From assembly GCF_900078335.1 (NCBI RefSeq), contig NZ_FKBR01000019.1, positions 406,634-470,633 on the forward strand: DNA of 64,000 nucleotides, in the 5' to 3' direction. Under the pieces are notes generated by a model. The model made no database searches, was not told the DNA's origin, and saw nothing but the letters and a program-made list of their open reading frames with translations. Of the stretch, positions 26,950 to 35,473 are shown in pieces; position 1 is the first letter of the stretch; the number at the start of each line of letters is the position of its first letter. This DNA is from Bordetella trematum (GTDB lineage Bacteria > Pseudomonadota > Gammaproteobacteria > Burkholderiales > Burkholderiaceae_B). The translations under genes and the position numbers were made by a program.

Positions 26950-27682
26950 GTTCGAGGATCCGTGAAACAGCAGCCACCGCCTCGGCGAAGGCGGGCTGGC
27001 CGCGATCGCGTGGGCGGGCGAGCCCTACATCGTACACACCTGCAATGTTGGCCGGGCGGCCGCCCAGCACGACCACCCTGTCGGCGAGAAAGACGGCTTC
27101 CTCGATGTCGTGCGTGACAAACAGCACGGCCGCGCCGCTGGCCTGCCAGGCGCGGATCAGTTCGCCCTGCAGCATGCGGCGGGTGATCGCGTCCACGGCG
27201 CTGAAGGGTTCATCCATCAGCAGCAGGTCGGGCCTGACGGCCAGGGCCCGGGCGATTCCCACGCGCTGGGCCTGGCCGCCGGAAAGCTGGTGCGGCCAGC
27301 GGTCTTCGAAACCGGCCATGCCGGTGAGCGCCAGCGCGTCGTGGGCGCGCTGGCGGCGTTCGGCAGCCGGCAGGCCCAGGCCTTCCAGGCCATAAGCCGT
27401 GTTGGCGGCCACGCGCCGCCACGGCAGCAGGCGGCTGTCCTGGAACACTACGGCGCGGGCACGCCGCCCGGGCGTGGAACGCGTCTCGAAGTGCACACTG
27501 CCCGTGCCGGCCTCGGTCAGGCCGGCGGCAGCACGCAGCAGGGTGGATTTGCCCACGCCCGAGCCGCCCACGATGGCCACGAAGCTGCCCGGTTCGATAT
27601 CCAGCGTGAGACCCCGGATCACTGGCAGGTCGGCGCCGGGATGGGTGTAGCCGAAGTTCTCGAAACGCATCACGGGCGCCAT
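26942..27682 (-). CDS. Nitrate/sulfonate/taurine-type ABC transporter ATPase (SsuB/TauB-like)
   Basis: This is a cytoplasmic ATPase of 246 residues. Walker A GGSGVGKST, signature LSGGQAQRVGIARAL and Walker B LLLMDEPFSAVD are intact, with the family VTHDIEEAVFLADRVVVL end. ATG 27682 lies 13 bases inside the permease gene end and gives the usual length; the longer frame to 27724 adds a non-conserved stretch. Confidence 0.9.
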   Translation of the reverse strand: MAPVMRFENFGYTHPGADLPVIRGLTLDIEPGSFVAIVGGSGVGKSTLLRAAAGLTEAGTGSVHFETRSTPGRRARAVVFQDSRLLPWRRVAANTAYGLEGLGLPAAERRQRAHDALALTGMAGFEDRWPHQLSGGQAQRVGIARALAVRPDLLLMDEPFSAVDAITRRMLQGELIRAWQASGAAVLFVTHDIEEAVFLADRVVVLGGRPANIAGVYDVGLARPRDRGQPAFAEAVAAVSRILEHA

Positions 27683-28464
27683 TGCAGCATCCTTTTTTCC
27701 AGCCGTCCGTAGACGAAGTCGCACAGCGTGTAGACCAGCGAGATGGTCAGCATGTAGACCACCACGGCGTCATAGGCGCCGACGCCGGCAGCCGCGTTCA
27801 TTTCCTGGCCCATGCCCGGCACGCCCAGCAGTTCGGCGGCGATCAGCGTCATCCAGGCCTGGCCGATGCCGGCGCGCACGCCGGACAGCGCGCCGGGCGC
27901 GATCGCCGGCAGCGTCACGGTCCAGGCGCGCGCCAGGTAGCCGCCGTGGCCGAAAGCGCGGGCCAGCTCATAAAGTCGGGGGTCGACGTTGCGTACGGCC
28001 GCGTAGGTGGCGAAATAATTGACCCAGAACACGCCGATGGCGATCACGAAGGCCGCGCCGGCATGGCTGACCTTGAACCAGGCAATCGCGAAGACCACCC
28101 AGGCCAGCGGCGGGATCGGCCGCAGCACGCGCGCCAGATAACCTTGCAGCATGTCAAAGCGAGGCAGGGTGGCAGCCAGCAGGCCAACGCCAAAGCCCAG
28201 CAGCGTGCCCAGCGTCAGCCCCCAGAAATAGTGCACCAGACTGGAGCCCACGGCCGGCAGCAGACGCCCGTCCTGCCATTCGCGCAGCAGCGCTTCGGGC
28301 AGGGCGAAAGGGTCGGGCAGCGTGCCGCGCGGCGCCCACTCCCATACCTGGGCGGCCTTCCAGAGCGCCACGAACAACGCCACGCCGGCCAAACCGTAGA
28401 CCAGACGGCGCGGCCAGCGACGGGGCATGCGCGGCATGCTCAGCCGCAGGGCCTGGGTATTCAT
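27670..28464 (-). CDS. Nitrate/sulfonate/taurine-type ABC transporter permease (SsuC-like)
   Basis: This is an inner-membrane permease of 264 residues with about six hydrophobic segments. The LARAFGHGGYLARAWTVTLPAIAPGALSGVRAGIGQAW segment is the characteristic EAA loop of this group. Its ATG overlaps the stop of the binding-protein gene by 4 bases. Confidence 0.9.
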   Translation of the reverse strand: MNTQALRLSMPRMPRRWPRRLVYGLAGVALFVALWKAAQVWEWAPRGTLPDPFALPEALLREWQDGRLLPAVGSSLVHYFWGLTLGTLLGFGVGLLAATLPRFDMLQGYLARVLRPIPPLAWVVFAIAWFKVSHAGAAFVIAIGVFWVNYFATYAAVRNVDPRLYELARAFGHGGYLARAWTVTLPAIAPGALSGVRAGIGQAWMTLIAAELLGVPGMGQEMNAAAGVGAYDAVVVYMLTISLVYTLCDFVYGRLEKRMLQWRP

Positions 28465-29471
28465 CGCGCCTTGGCCTCGTCATAGAAGCGGGTGTCGAAC
28501 AACGTGTCGACATCCACGCGCTGCGCCTGGGTGCCCAGGCTGGCCTGGAAGTCCTGCAGCTTGGCAGTGGCCTCGATGATGGCCTTCGGGTCGGCCTCGA
28601 ACTGGTCGTGCGAATTGCGCACAGCCTGCTCCACGATATCGGCAGACAGGCGACCGCCGCCGACGTGTTTGCGTACATGCGCGGCCGCCTTGGCCGGTTC
28701 GTCGCGCAGCAGGTCGGTGGCTTCGATCTGGGCGCGCACCAGGGTGCGCACGGCTTCGGGGCGCTCGGCGATCAGCTTTTCGCGCACCAGCAGTACGGCG
28801 CCGGGCTGCTTGGGAAAGAGCTGCGAGCCGCGCGCCACCACGCTGGCGTCGGGCTGGCGGGCCAGCACGCTGGTCGTGGTGGGTTCGAGCACGGCGGCGG
28901 CATCGACCGCGCCGGTCATGAGGGACTGCTGGATCTGCGCTTCGCCCTGGTAGACGAACTCGATGTCAGCCAGATCGGCCTTGAGCACATTGCGCAGCCA
29001 ATACTGCAGCGCGGCCTCGGGCACGGCGCCCTTGGGGTAGCTGGCGATCACGGCCTTGCGGCCTTTGTCCTTGGCAAAGCGGGCAAAGGCGGTGGCAGGG
29101 TCGCCCGAGGCGAAATAGGGCGCGAGCGCGGGCAGCGCCAGCACGCCGACCTGCTCGACGATGTTTGAGGCGACGACCTTGATGTCGGCGCCCTTGGCGC
29201 GCGCCACCAGGGCCGGGCCGATGCCGACATAGGCGGCGTCGAGCTGGCCGGCGATCAGGGCCTGGGTGAGGGCTGGCCCGCTCTGGAATTGCACCAGTTT
29301 GGGGGCGGCCAGCCCGCCTTTCTGGAGGGCGCCGCTTTCCAGCGCCACGAACAGCTGGGCGTCGGGCAGGATGGGCAGGTAGCCGATTTCCAGTGGCGTA
29401 TCGGCAGCGGCGGCTGCGCCGTGCACTCCGGCGGCCAGCAGGGCGGTGGCAAACAGCTTGCGCAAGATCAT
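28461..29471 (-). CDS. Nitrate/sulfonate/taurine-type ABC substrate-binding protein (SsuA-like)
   Basis: This is a periplasmic binding protein of 336 residues and the first gene of the operon. The signal peptide is residues 1-22 (LLAAGVHGAAAA). The mature start PLEIGYLPILPDAQLFVALESGAL and the ALIAGQLDAAYVGIGPAL segment define the SsuA/TauA/ThiY-like group. The exact ligand (sulfonate, taurine or other) is not readable; the DsrE-like gene at the operon end favours a sulfur compound. Confidence 0.88.
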   Translation of the reverse strand: MILRKLFATALLAAGVHGAAAAADTPLEIGYLPILPDAQLFVALESGALQKGGLAAPKLVQFQSGPALTQALIAGQLDAAYVGIGPALVARAKGADIKVVASNIVEQVGVLALPALAPYFASGDPATAFARFAKDKGRKAVIASYPKGAVPEAALQYWLRNVLKADLADIEFVYQGEAQIQQSLMTGAVDAAAVLEPTTTSVLARQPDASVVARGSQLFPKQPGAVLLVREKLIAERPEAVRTLVRAQIEATDLLRDEPAKAAAHVRKHVGGGRLSADIVEQAVRNSHDQFEADPKAIIEATAKLQDFQASLGTQAQRVDVDTLFDTRFYDEAKAR

Positions 29472-29617
29472 CTTCGGTATCCGGTGGGCTCCGTCGGGCC
29501 GGAGCGGGTAAGGTCATTTCTAAATAATTTTAAGGAACTTAATCCTCGTCCTATATTCTTTCTGGTTATATCTATAGAAGTCCCGGCGCGCTCGCCGCCG
29601 GGCCCAACGTACTATCA

Positions 29618-29640
29618 GGGCTTCTTTTCGTCGGAAGCCC
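29618..29640 (+). promoter_or_regulatory. Hairpin covering the ribosome site of the alpha/beta hydrolase gene
   Basis: GGGCTTC (29618-29624) and GAAGCCC (29634-29640) pair around a 9-base loop. The right arm includes most of the only Shine-Dalgarno-like sequence (GGAAG, 29633-29637), 7 bases before ATG 29645. A second hairpin, CCCGGCG/CGCCGGG, lies at 29582-29602. The leader could therefore control translation. Confidence 0.45.
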
Positions 29641-29644
29641 AAGC

Positions 29645-30430
29645 ATGTCCTCTGTCGCGATTGAAGATCATCTGATTGAGACCCCGGCCGGTGCCCTGTT
29701 TGCACGTCGTTGGCGTCCCGCGGCCGGTGCCGGCGCAGCGCCGCTGGTGCTGATGCACGATTCCCTCGGTTGCGTGGCCTTGTGGCGGGACTTTCCGCAG
29801 CAGCTGGCCCAGGCCAGCGGACGCGAGGTGGTGGCCTATGACCGGCTCGGTTTTGGCCAGTCGGCGGCGCACCCGGCGCGCCTGCGGCCGGATTTCGTCA
29901 GCGCCGAGGCGCGCGAGGATTTCGCGCGGATGCGCGCGCAACTGGGCATCACGACGTTCGTGGCGCTGGGTCACAGCGTGGGGGGCGGCATGGCCATCGC
30001 TTGCGCGGCGGCCTGGGGCGAAGATTGCCGGGGGCTGATTACCGAGTCGGCTCAGGCTTTTGTCGAGCCGCGCACCCTGGCGGGGATCCGCGAGGCGCGT
30101 GCGGGTTTTGCCCAGCCGGGGCAGCTTGACCGCCTGGCGCGCTACCACGGGGACAAGGCCGCCTGGGTGCTGAGTGCCTGGATCGATACCTGGCTGGCTG
30201 AGGATTTCGCCGGCTGGAATCTGGATCATGAACTGCAGCAGGTTCGCTGCCCGGCGCTCGCGTTGCATGGCGACCAGGACGAGTATGGGTCGCTGGCGCA
30301 TCCGGATCGCATCGCCACCCTGGCGCGCGGGCAACAGCATGTGTTCGCCGGCTGCGGTCATGTGCCGCATCGCGAGCAGCCCGAGGCCGTATTGGCCGTG
30401 ATCCTGCCCTGGCTGGCGGCAAGGGAGTGA
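29645..30430 (+). CDS. Alpha/beta-fold hydrolase
   Basis: This is a 261-residue cytoplasmic hydrolase. The nucleophile elbow GHSVGGG places the catalytic Ser at residue 111. The acid is probably in HGDQDEYG (about 213-220) and the catalytic His in GCGHVPHREQ (about 240). An oxyanion-hole HDSLG segment lies near residue 38. The substrate is unknown. It is divergent from the Ssu-like operon across an AT-rich 173-base region, so shared control is possible. ATG 29645 is the only sensible start. Confidence 0.85.
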   Translation: MSSVAIEDHLIETPAGALFARRWRPAAGAGAAPLVLMHDSLGCVALWRDFPQQLAQASGREVVAYDRLGFGQSAAHPARLRPDFVSAEAREDFARMRAQLGITTFVALGHSVGGGMAIACAAAWGEDCRGLITESAQAFVEPRTLAGIREARAGFAQPGQLDRLARYHGDKAAWVLSAWIDTWLAEDFAGWNLDHELQQVRCPALALHGDQDEYGSLAHPDRIATLARGQQHVFAGCGHVPHREQPEAVLAVILPWLAARE

Positions 30431-30603
30431 GCGCGCACAGCCTGGAGGGGGGCGGGCATGAGCCGGGATTGGGTTCATCAGTAGAACAATCCGTCTTGCC
30501 AAAACCCCCGTTTTTTTGAGGGTAAACGCTAGCCCCTGCCCCGCGGCCCTGGGTAGAATCGCTTCAACATCTTTTTTGATTCTTTCGCCGCGAGGTACAC
30601 CAA

Positions 30604-31203
30604 ATGAACAATGCGTATATCGACGCACTGAAGCAACGCCGCACGCAATATGCCCTGGGACGCAATCTGTCGCATGGCAAGCAGGAACTGGCCACGATCA
30701 TCCAGGAAGCCGTCAAGCACAGTCCGTCGGCGTTCAATTCGCAGAGTTCGCGGGTGGTGGTGTTGTTCGGCGCCGAAAGCGAGGCGCTGTGGGACATCGC
30801 CATCGACGAGGTGCGCAAGGTCGCGCCGGCCGAGACTTTTGCCCAGACCGAAGCCAAGCTCAAGAGCTTTGCCGCCGGCGTGGGTACGGTGCTTTTCTTT
30901 GAAGACCAGGACGTGGTGCGCGGCCTGCAGGAGCGTTTCGCCGCCTATGCCGCCAATTTCCCGATCTGGTCGGAGCAGGCCAGCGGCATGGCGCAGCTGT
31001 CTGTCTGGACCGCGTTGTCCCAGGCCGGCGTGGGCGCCAGCCTGCAGCACTACAACCCGCTGATCGATGCGGCGGTGGCAGCACGCTGGGACATCCCGGC
31101 CTCCTGGACGCTGCGCGCCCAGATGCCTTTCGGCTCGCATGAGGGCGGCTTCGGCGAGAAGGCCTTTATGGAGGATGGCGCGCGCTTTCGCGTGATCGGC
31201 TGA
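30604..31203 (+). CDS. Nitroreductase-family flavoprotein (fungal Frm2/bacterial Hbn1-like)
   Basis: The 199-residue protein has the nitroreductase fold pattern: an N-terminal YIDALKQRRTQYAL arginine motif for FMN, HSPSAFNSQSSRVVVL (about 39-54), and WTALSQAGVGASLQHYNPLID (about 137-157). Family members reduce nitro compounds or act in fatty-acid and redox signalling. ATG 30604 is preceded by GAGGTAC. It is a single gene ended by a strong terminator. Confidence 0.83.
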   Translation: MNNAYIDALKQRRTQYALGRNLSHGKQELATIIQEAVKHSPSAFNSQSSRVVVLFGAESEALWDIAIDEVRKVAPAETFAQTEAKLKSFAAGVGTVLFFEDQDVVRGLQERFAAYAANFPIWSEQASGMAQLSVWTALSQAGVGASLQHYNPLIDAAVAARWDIPASWTLRAQMPFGSHEGGFGEKAFMEDGARFRVIG

Positions 31204-31226
31204 TCCTGCCGGGACGCCAGCCATGC

Positions 31227-31250
31227 AAACGGGGCCGCAGGCCCCGTTTT
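31227..31250 (+). terminator. Rho-independent terminator after the nitroreductase gene
   Basis: AAACGGGGCC (31227-31236), loop GCA, GGCCCCGTTT (31240-31249) and a further T form a stable stem with a T-run, 24 bases after the stop codon. It can work in both directions and also lies downstream of the convergent regulator gene. Confidence 0.88.
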
Positions 31251-31338
31251 CTATTTACCGTTTGCCTTGCGCCATGGCGGCGGCCCCCCCGGCGCGATGG
31301 GCAAGAGCGGCGGTGCGGGGCCCGGTGAGATGGCCGCG

Positions 31339-34101
31339 TCAGTGGGCTGCCAGCCGGGTCTGCCAGGCTTGGGCGCCCTGGGTCTGCGCCAGTTGTAATG
31401 CCTGCTGCAAGAGCGCCGCGGCGGCACTGCGGCTTGCCGCGTCGTGCTGCAGCGCTCTGGCCTTGACCCGCATGAGTTCCGGCGCGTTCCAGTGCTGTCC
31501 GGCGTCGGCCTCGCGGCCCAGGCGGGTGTCGATGAGTTCGCGGGCTTCCCGGCTATGCCCTTGTTCGATCATCGCGTCTGCAAAGTCGGGCAAGAAGACG
31601 GAGTAAGCCGGGTCGAAGCCATGCGACTGCAGCCTGTGCAACGTTGCCTGGAGTTCGGAGAAAGATACCGCAAGGGGGGTCTGCACGACCCGCGCCCACA
31701 GGGCAAAGGCTGCACCGTAGAGCGCCCAGAAATGCAGGCCATGGCGGGCAGCGGCTTGATTCAGCTGCTGCGATACGCGCAACACCTCTTGCGCGTCGCC
31801 GGAAAGAGCCGCGACCGTGCAGCTTCCCTCCACCAGGGCGCAACACAGCGAGCAGGCGTGGTCCAGCGCCGTGGCTTCGTCAATGGCCAGCTGAGCCGCG
31901 CGTCTCGCCTCGCTTGCATTGCCCATCAGGCAGTGGATGCGGGCAAGAAAAGCCCAGCCCGCCACGCGCTGGTCCAGACCGAATCTGAAGTTCGAGCCCT
32001 GGGGCGTGTCGCGTACGTAAGCCTCAAGCATGGATTCGATTTCAAGCAAAGCCTCGGCATGGCGGCCCAGGAAGTGGTAAGCCGTCCCGATCAGCCGGCG
32101 CGCGGTCAGCAGCGCATCCTGATCGCCAAATTCCGTGGCCAGATCGGCCATGGCTCTGCCGTGCTGCAGCGCCTGAGCATTACGGCCGCCCCGCAGATGA
32201 AAGAGCCATAAGCCATACTCCGCTTGCAGGCGCATCTCCTGGTCGCCGAGCCGCAATGCCAGAGCGGCGGTCCGGGCCCACGCCTGCCCGTTGGCTGGCA
32301 GGGGCCCGCGAGACCAGGTCAGGGAGGTCGCCAATGCGGCCTGAATCATCATTTCCTGATGGGCCTCCATGGAAGGGCCTTCCGCCTTTTCAAGCGCTGC
32401 CGTAATCCGCTGGCGGCACTCATCATGCAGCGACAGCTGTATCCAGAAAGGGGCGGATCTGGCCAGGATGCGCAAGCCCAGTGGGCGGTCGTGGCCTGCC
32501 TGGAAGGCCCAGGAGAGCGCCGAGCGGATGTCATCGATGTGATGTTCGTACTGTCTTCCCCATTGTGTCGTGGGCAATGAGGTCCAGTCCCGCTGAGCCT
32601 GGGAAACCCGCCTGTCGACGAAGTGCGCATGCTTTTCGGCCAGGCTGTCCGCCCTGCTTCCCAGCTGCTCCAGGGCGTATGCGCGCAGCATGCTCAGATA
32701 GCGGTAGCGGCCTGGCCGGGTGCCTGCCTGCAACGTGATCAGGGACTTCTCGGCGAGGCCGTAAATGACATCGAGCAGTCTAGGGGCGTGGCCCGGCTGC
32801 AGGGATACGAGCTGTTGCGCATCCGGAAGCGTGAAATCGCCAGGGAAAATGGCCAACTCTTGAAACGTCGTCTGTTCGGCCGGGTTCAGGAGCCGGTAGC
32901 TCCATTTCATGGCGTCGCCGAGCGTGCGGTGGCGTGCGGCGTTGCGGCCTGCCGCTGCGGCGGGCCATTCCGATGAAAGAGCCAGGTCTTGCGTGATGGC
33001 GGCGAGCCCCAGCGACGGCACCCGGGCTGCCGCAATCTCCAGCGCCAGGGGAATTCCGTCGAGCGCCCTGCATATTGCGGCTATCTGCGCCAGTTTTTTT
33101 TCAGTCAGCTCGAAATGATAGTCAGCGGCCATGACGCGGCGGACAAACAGTTCGACGGCACTGTATTCCCGCGCGCGGGCGGCCGCTGACGATGGCGGGG
33201 GCACGGCCAGAGGGCGGACCCGGTAGACCTGCTCGCCATCGAGTCCCAGCGGGGTTTGGCTGGTGAGCAGGATGTTAAGGGCGGGCTCGGCTTGCAGGAG
33301 CGGTTCAATGGCATCGGCACAAGCCGATGCCAGGTGTTCGCAATTGTCGACAAGCAGCAGGGCTGCTCCGCGCTCGGGCGCCAGCGGCGCGCCGCTGGCG
33401 CTGAAACCCGCCAGCACACTGGACAGGACCGCCGCCACCGAACTGGCGCTGCCAAGCTGCGACAAGTCGGCGAAATAAACCCCGTCCGGAAAACAGCGGC
33501 TGGACGCCGAAGCGACCTCTATGGCCAATCGGGTCTTGCCTACACCGGCGGGGCCTGCGAGCGTCAGCAGCCGCCGGGTGGCGAGCAGGCGATTTAATTC
33601 CTGCAACTCCCTTGCCCGACCGACCAAGGGCGATCTCGGGCGGGGCAGCCCGCTGCGTCCGGGGCTGGCGGCAAAGGAAGCCGTCACCGCGCGATGAGAC
33701 TGTATGGAACCCGTGAAACGGTAGCCCCGGCCGAACTCCGTCGCAATGAGATCGCGATCCGCGCCCAGGATTTTCCGCAGCGACGAGATCTGCGCTTGCA
33801 GGCTGTTCTCCTCGACGGCTTCTTTGGGCCATATCCGGGCAAGGAGGGCGTCTTTGGAGAGCGGTTTCCCGGCAGCGCCGACCAGCTGGATGAGCACGTC
33901 GAGAGCCCGGTCGCCCAGCTTCAACCGTACCCCCTCCTTGAGCAGGAGCCGCAGCCGTGGAAACAACTGGTACGGGCCAAAGGCCACCATATCGTCGTCG
34001 CGCGTATCGGCGCGGGCATGTGGCCTGGAGGGGCCTGCCTGGTCAGCGTTGGACATCCTCATCACAGGGCAAGAGCCGACGGGCTTGGGGATTTCAGACA
34101 T
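31339..34101 (-). CDS. Large regulator: winged helix + STAND-type ATPase + TPR-like C-terminus
   Basis: This cytoplasmic protein of about 920 residues starts with an OmpR-type winged helix (MVAFGPYQLFPRLRLLLKEG...YRFTG, about residues 38-130). An NB-ARC/STAND ATPase follows (Walker A GPAGVGKT about 183-190; Walker B ALLLVDNCEH about 247-256; QTPLGLDGEQ). A long helical, TPR-like second half completes it. This is the architecture of signal-transducing ATPase activators. The start is uncertain: the frame opens at 34179, while ATG 34101 and ATG 34062 are alternatives, none with a strong ribosome site. It is divergent from the MFS gene with almost no spacer, so it probably controls that exporter. 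Confidence 0.82.
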   Translation of the reverse strand: MSEIPKPVGSCPVMRMSNADQAGPSRPHARADTRDDDMVAFGPYQLFPRLRLLLKEGVRLKLGDRALDVLIQLVGAAGKPLSKDALLARIWPKEAVEENSLQAQISSLRKILGADRDLIATEFGRGYRFTGSIQSHRAVTASFAASPGRSGLPRPRSPLVGRARELQELNRLLATRRLLTLAGPAGVGKTRLAIEVASASSRCFPDGVYFADLSQLGSASSVAAVLSSVLAGFSASGAPLAPERGAALLLVDNCEHLASACADAIEPLLQAEPALNILLTSQTPLGLDGEQVYRVRPLAVPPPSSAAARAREYSAVELFVRRVMAADYHFELTEKKLAQIAAICRALDGIPLALEIAAARVPSLGLAAITQDLALSSEWPAAAAGRNAARHRTLGDAMKWSYRLLNPAEQTTFQELAIFPGDFTLPDAQQLVSLQPGHAPRLLDVIYGLAEKSLITLQAGTRPGRYRYLSMLRAYALEQLGSRADSLAEKHAHFVDRRVSQAQRDWTSLPTTQWGRQYEHHIDDIRSALSWAFQAGHDRPLGLRILARSAPFWIQLSLHDECRQRITAALEKAEGPSMEAHQEMMIQAALATSLTWSRGPLPANGQAWARTAALALRLGDQEMRLQAEYGLWLFHLRGGRNAQALQHGRAMADLATEFGDQDALLTARRLIGTAYHFLGRHAEALLEIESMLEAYVRDTPQGSNFRFGLDQRVAGWAFLARIHCLMGNASEARRAAQLAIDEATALDHACSLCCALVEGSCTVAALSGDAQEVLRVSQQLNQAAARHGLHFWALYGAAFALWARVVQTPLAVSFSELQATLHRLQSHGFDPAYSVFLPDFADAMIEQGHSREARELIDTRLGREADAGQHWNAPELMRVKARALQHDAASRSAAAALLQQALQLAQTQGAQAWQTRLAAH

Positions 34102-34108
34102 CTGAAAT
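34091..34108. promoter_or_regulatory. Perfect palindrome in the regulator/MFS divergent region
   Basis: ATTTCAGA (34091-34098), CA, TCTGAAAT (34101-34108) is a perfect 8-bp inverted repeat, about 70 bases before the MFS start and over the proposed regulator start. It is a plausible operator for the divergent pair. Confidence 0.5.
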
Positions 34109-34177
34109 TCTAAGCCAAAGACTTTGCCTGCCCCCTCGGCCACCATGGCGGCCTGTCTATTACTTTGTGAGCCGTCC

Positions 34178-35416
34178 ATGAGTCGGGAAACCGTTGCGAG
34201 CGGATCTCAGCCGCAGAATGAGGCCAGGACGCCGCCCGGCCGCCTCGATACGGCCTTGCTGGCGGCAATGGCGCTCGCCTGCGGCATCTTCGTATCGAAC
34301 GTCTATTACAACCAGCCGTTGCTGGAGTTGCTGCACCAGGCCTTCCCGCAGGCAGGCGGCCTGGTCAGTGTGGCTCCGACCGCGACCCAATTGGGATTTG
34401 CCTGCGGCCTGTTTTTCCTGGTGCCTCTCGGCGACCGGGTCGATCGCAGAAAACTCATTCTTGGCCAGGCCGCGGCCTTGGTGGTGGCCTTGATCGTCCT
34501 GGCTGCCACGCCGAATGCCTGGGGGCTGGTGCTCGCCTCGGCGTGTGTGGGCATCTCGGCCTCGGTGGCGCAGCAAATCGTGCCGTTCGCCGCAGAGCTG
34601 GCTGCGCCCGATCGGCGCGGTCAGGCCGTCGGCATCGTGATGAGCGGAGTGCTGTGCGGGCTTTTGCTGGGCAGGGCTGTTGGCGGAGTTGTCGGCGACC
34701 ACTGGGGTTGGCGCGCGACGTATTGGCTGGGTGCGGTCCTGACGGCGCTGGCCTGGCTGGTGTTGCGCGTCAAACTACCCCATAGCGAGCCTCAGGCCGG
34801 GCATGGTTACTTCGCACTTATGAGGTCGCTGATCGGTCTGTGGCGCGCGGAGCCTTTGCTGCGCCGGGCAACGTGTATCCAGGCCGCCCTCTTTGCGTCC
34901 TTCATGGGCTTGTGGACCATTCTGGCCCTGCATATGCACCAAGCCTATGGCTTGGGCGCCGATGTTGCCGGCCTGATGGGGGTCGTGGGGGCGGCGGGAG
35001 TCTTGATGGCGCCGCTGGCGGGGCGCATGGCGGATCGTCGCGGCCCGCAGGCCGTGATCGGGGGCGCCTGCCTGATCATGTTGCTGTCGTACCCGGTTCT
35101 GGGCCTATGGGGCAGCATGGCCGGGCTGATTGCCGGCATTCTTTTGCTGGATATCGGTGAGCAGCTGGCGCTCATTTCCAATCAGCACGTGATCTATGCC
35201 CTGCAGCCGCAGGCGAGGAGCCGGCTCAATACGCTGTTCATGAGCGGCATGTTCGTCGGTGGCGCAGCAGGCTCATGGGTAGCCGGCCTAAGCTGGCGCA
35301 TGGGGGGATGGCATGCCGCCTGCACGGCGGGCGGCATGCTGGTGCTGACCGGCTTGATACTGCACCGCAGCGGCACCCGGGGCGATGCGCATGACCCTTC
35401 TTCCCCGCAGGCTTGA
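34178..35416 (+). CDS. Major facilitator superfamily transporter (drug-efflux type)
   Basis: This is an inner-membrane transporter of 412 residues with about twelve hydrophobic segments. The MFS loop motif between segments 2 and 3 reads PLGDRVDRRKL (about residue 85), and NVYYNQPLLELL near residue 43 is typical of the YgaY/arabinose-efflux-type group. The open frame begins at 34124; ATG 34178 (MSRETV) is chosen for length. The large ATPase regulator is divergent. The substrate is unknown. Confidence 0.87.
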   Translation: MSRETVASGSQPQNEARTPPGRLDTALLAAMALACGIFVSNVYYNQPLLELLHQAFPQAGGLVSVAPTATQLGFACGLFFLVPLGDRVDRRKLILGQAAALVVALIVLAATPNAWGLVLASACVGISASVAQQIVPFAAELAAPDRRGQAVGIVMSGVLCGLLLGRAVGGVVGDHWGWRATYWLGAVLTALAWLVLRVKLPHSEPQAGHGYFALMRSLIGLWRAEPLLRRATCIQAALFASFMGLWTILALHMHQAYGLGADVAGLMGVVGAAGVLMAPLAGRMADRRGPQAVIGGACLIMLLSYPVLGLWGSMAGLIAGILLLDIGEQLALISNQHVIYALQPQARSRLNTLFMSGMFVGGAAGSWVAGLSWRMGGWHAACTAGGMLVLTGLILHRSGTRGDAHDPSSPQA

Positions 35417-35473
35417 GCAGGCGGGGATCGAATCTCGCGGCAGGCCCACGGGAGGTCCGATCCCCGGCCTTTC

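Noticed and set aside
30490..30530. Terminator after the alpha/beta hydrolase gene (CCCCCG, T-run, GAGGGT).
   Set aside because: The T-run lies in the loop rather than after the stem and the arms match poorly, so no terminator is claimed.
35425..35465. Hairpin GGGGATCG/CGATCCCC after the MFS gene.
   Set aside because: The loop is nearly 30 bases and no T-run follows; too weak to annotate as a terminator.
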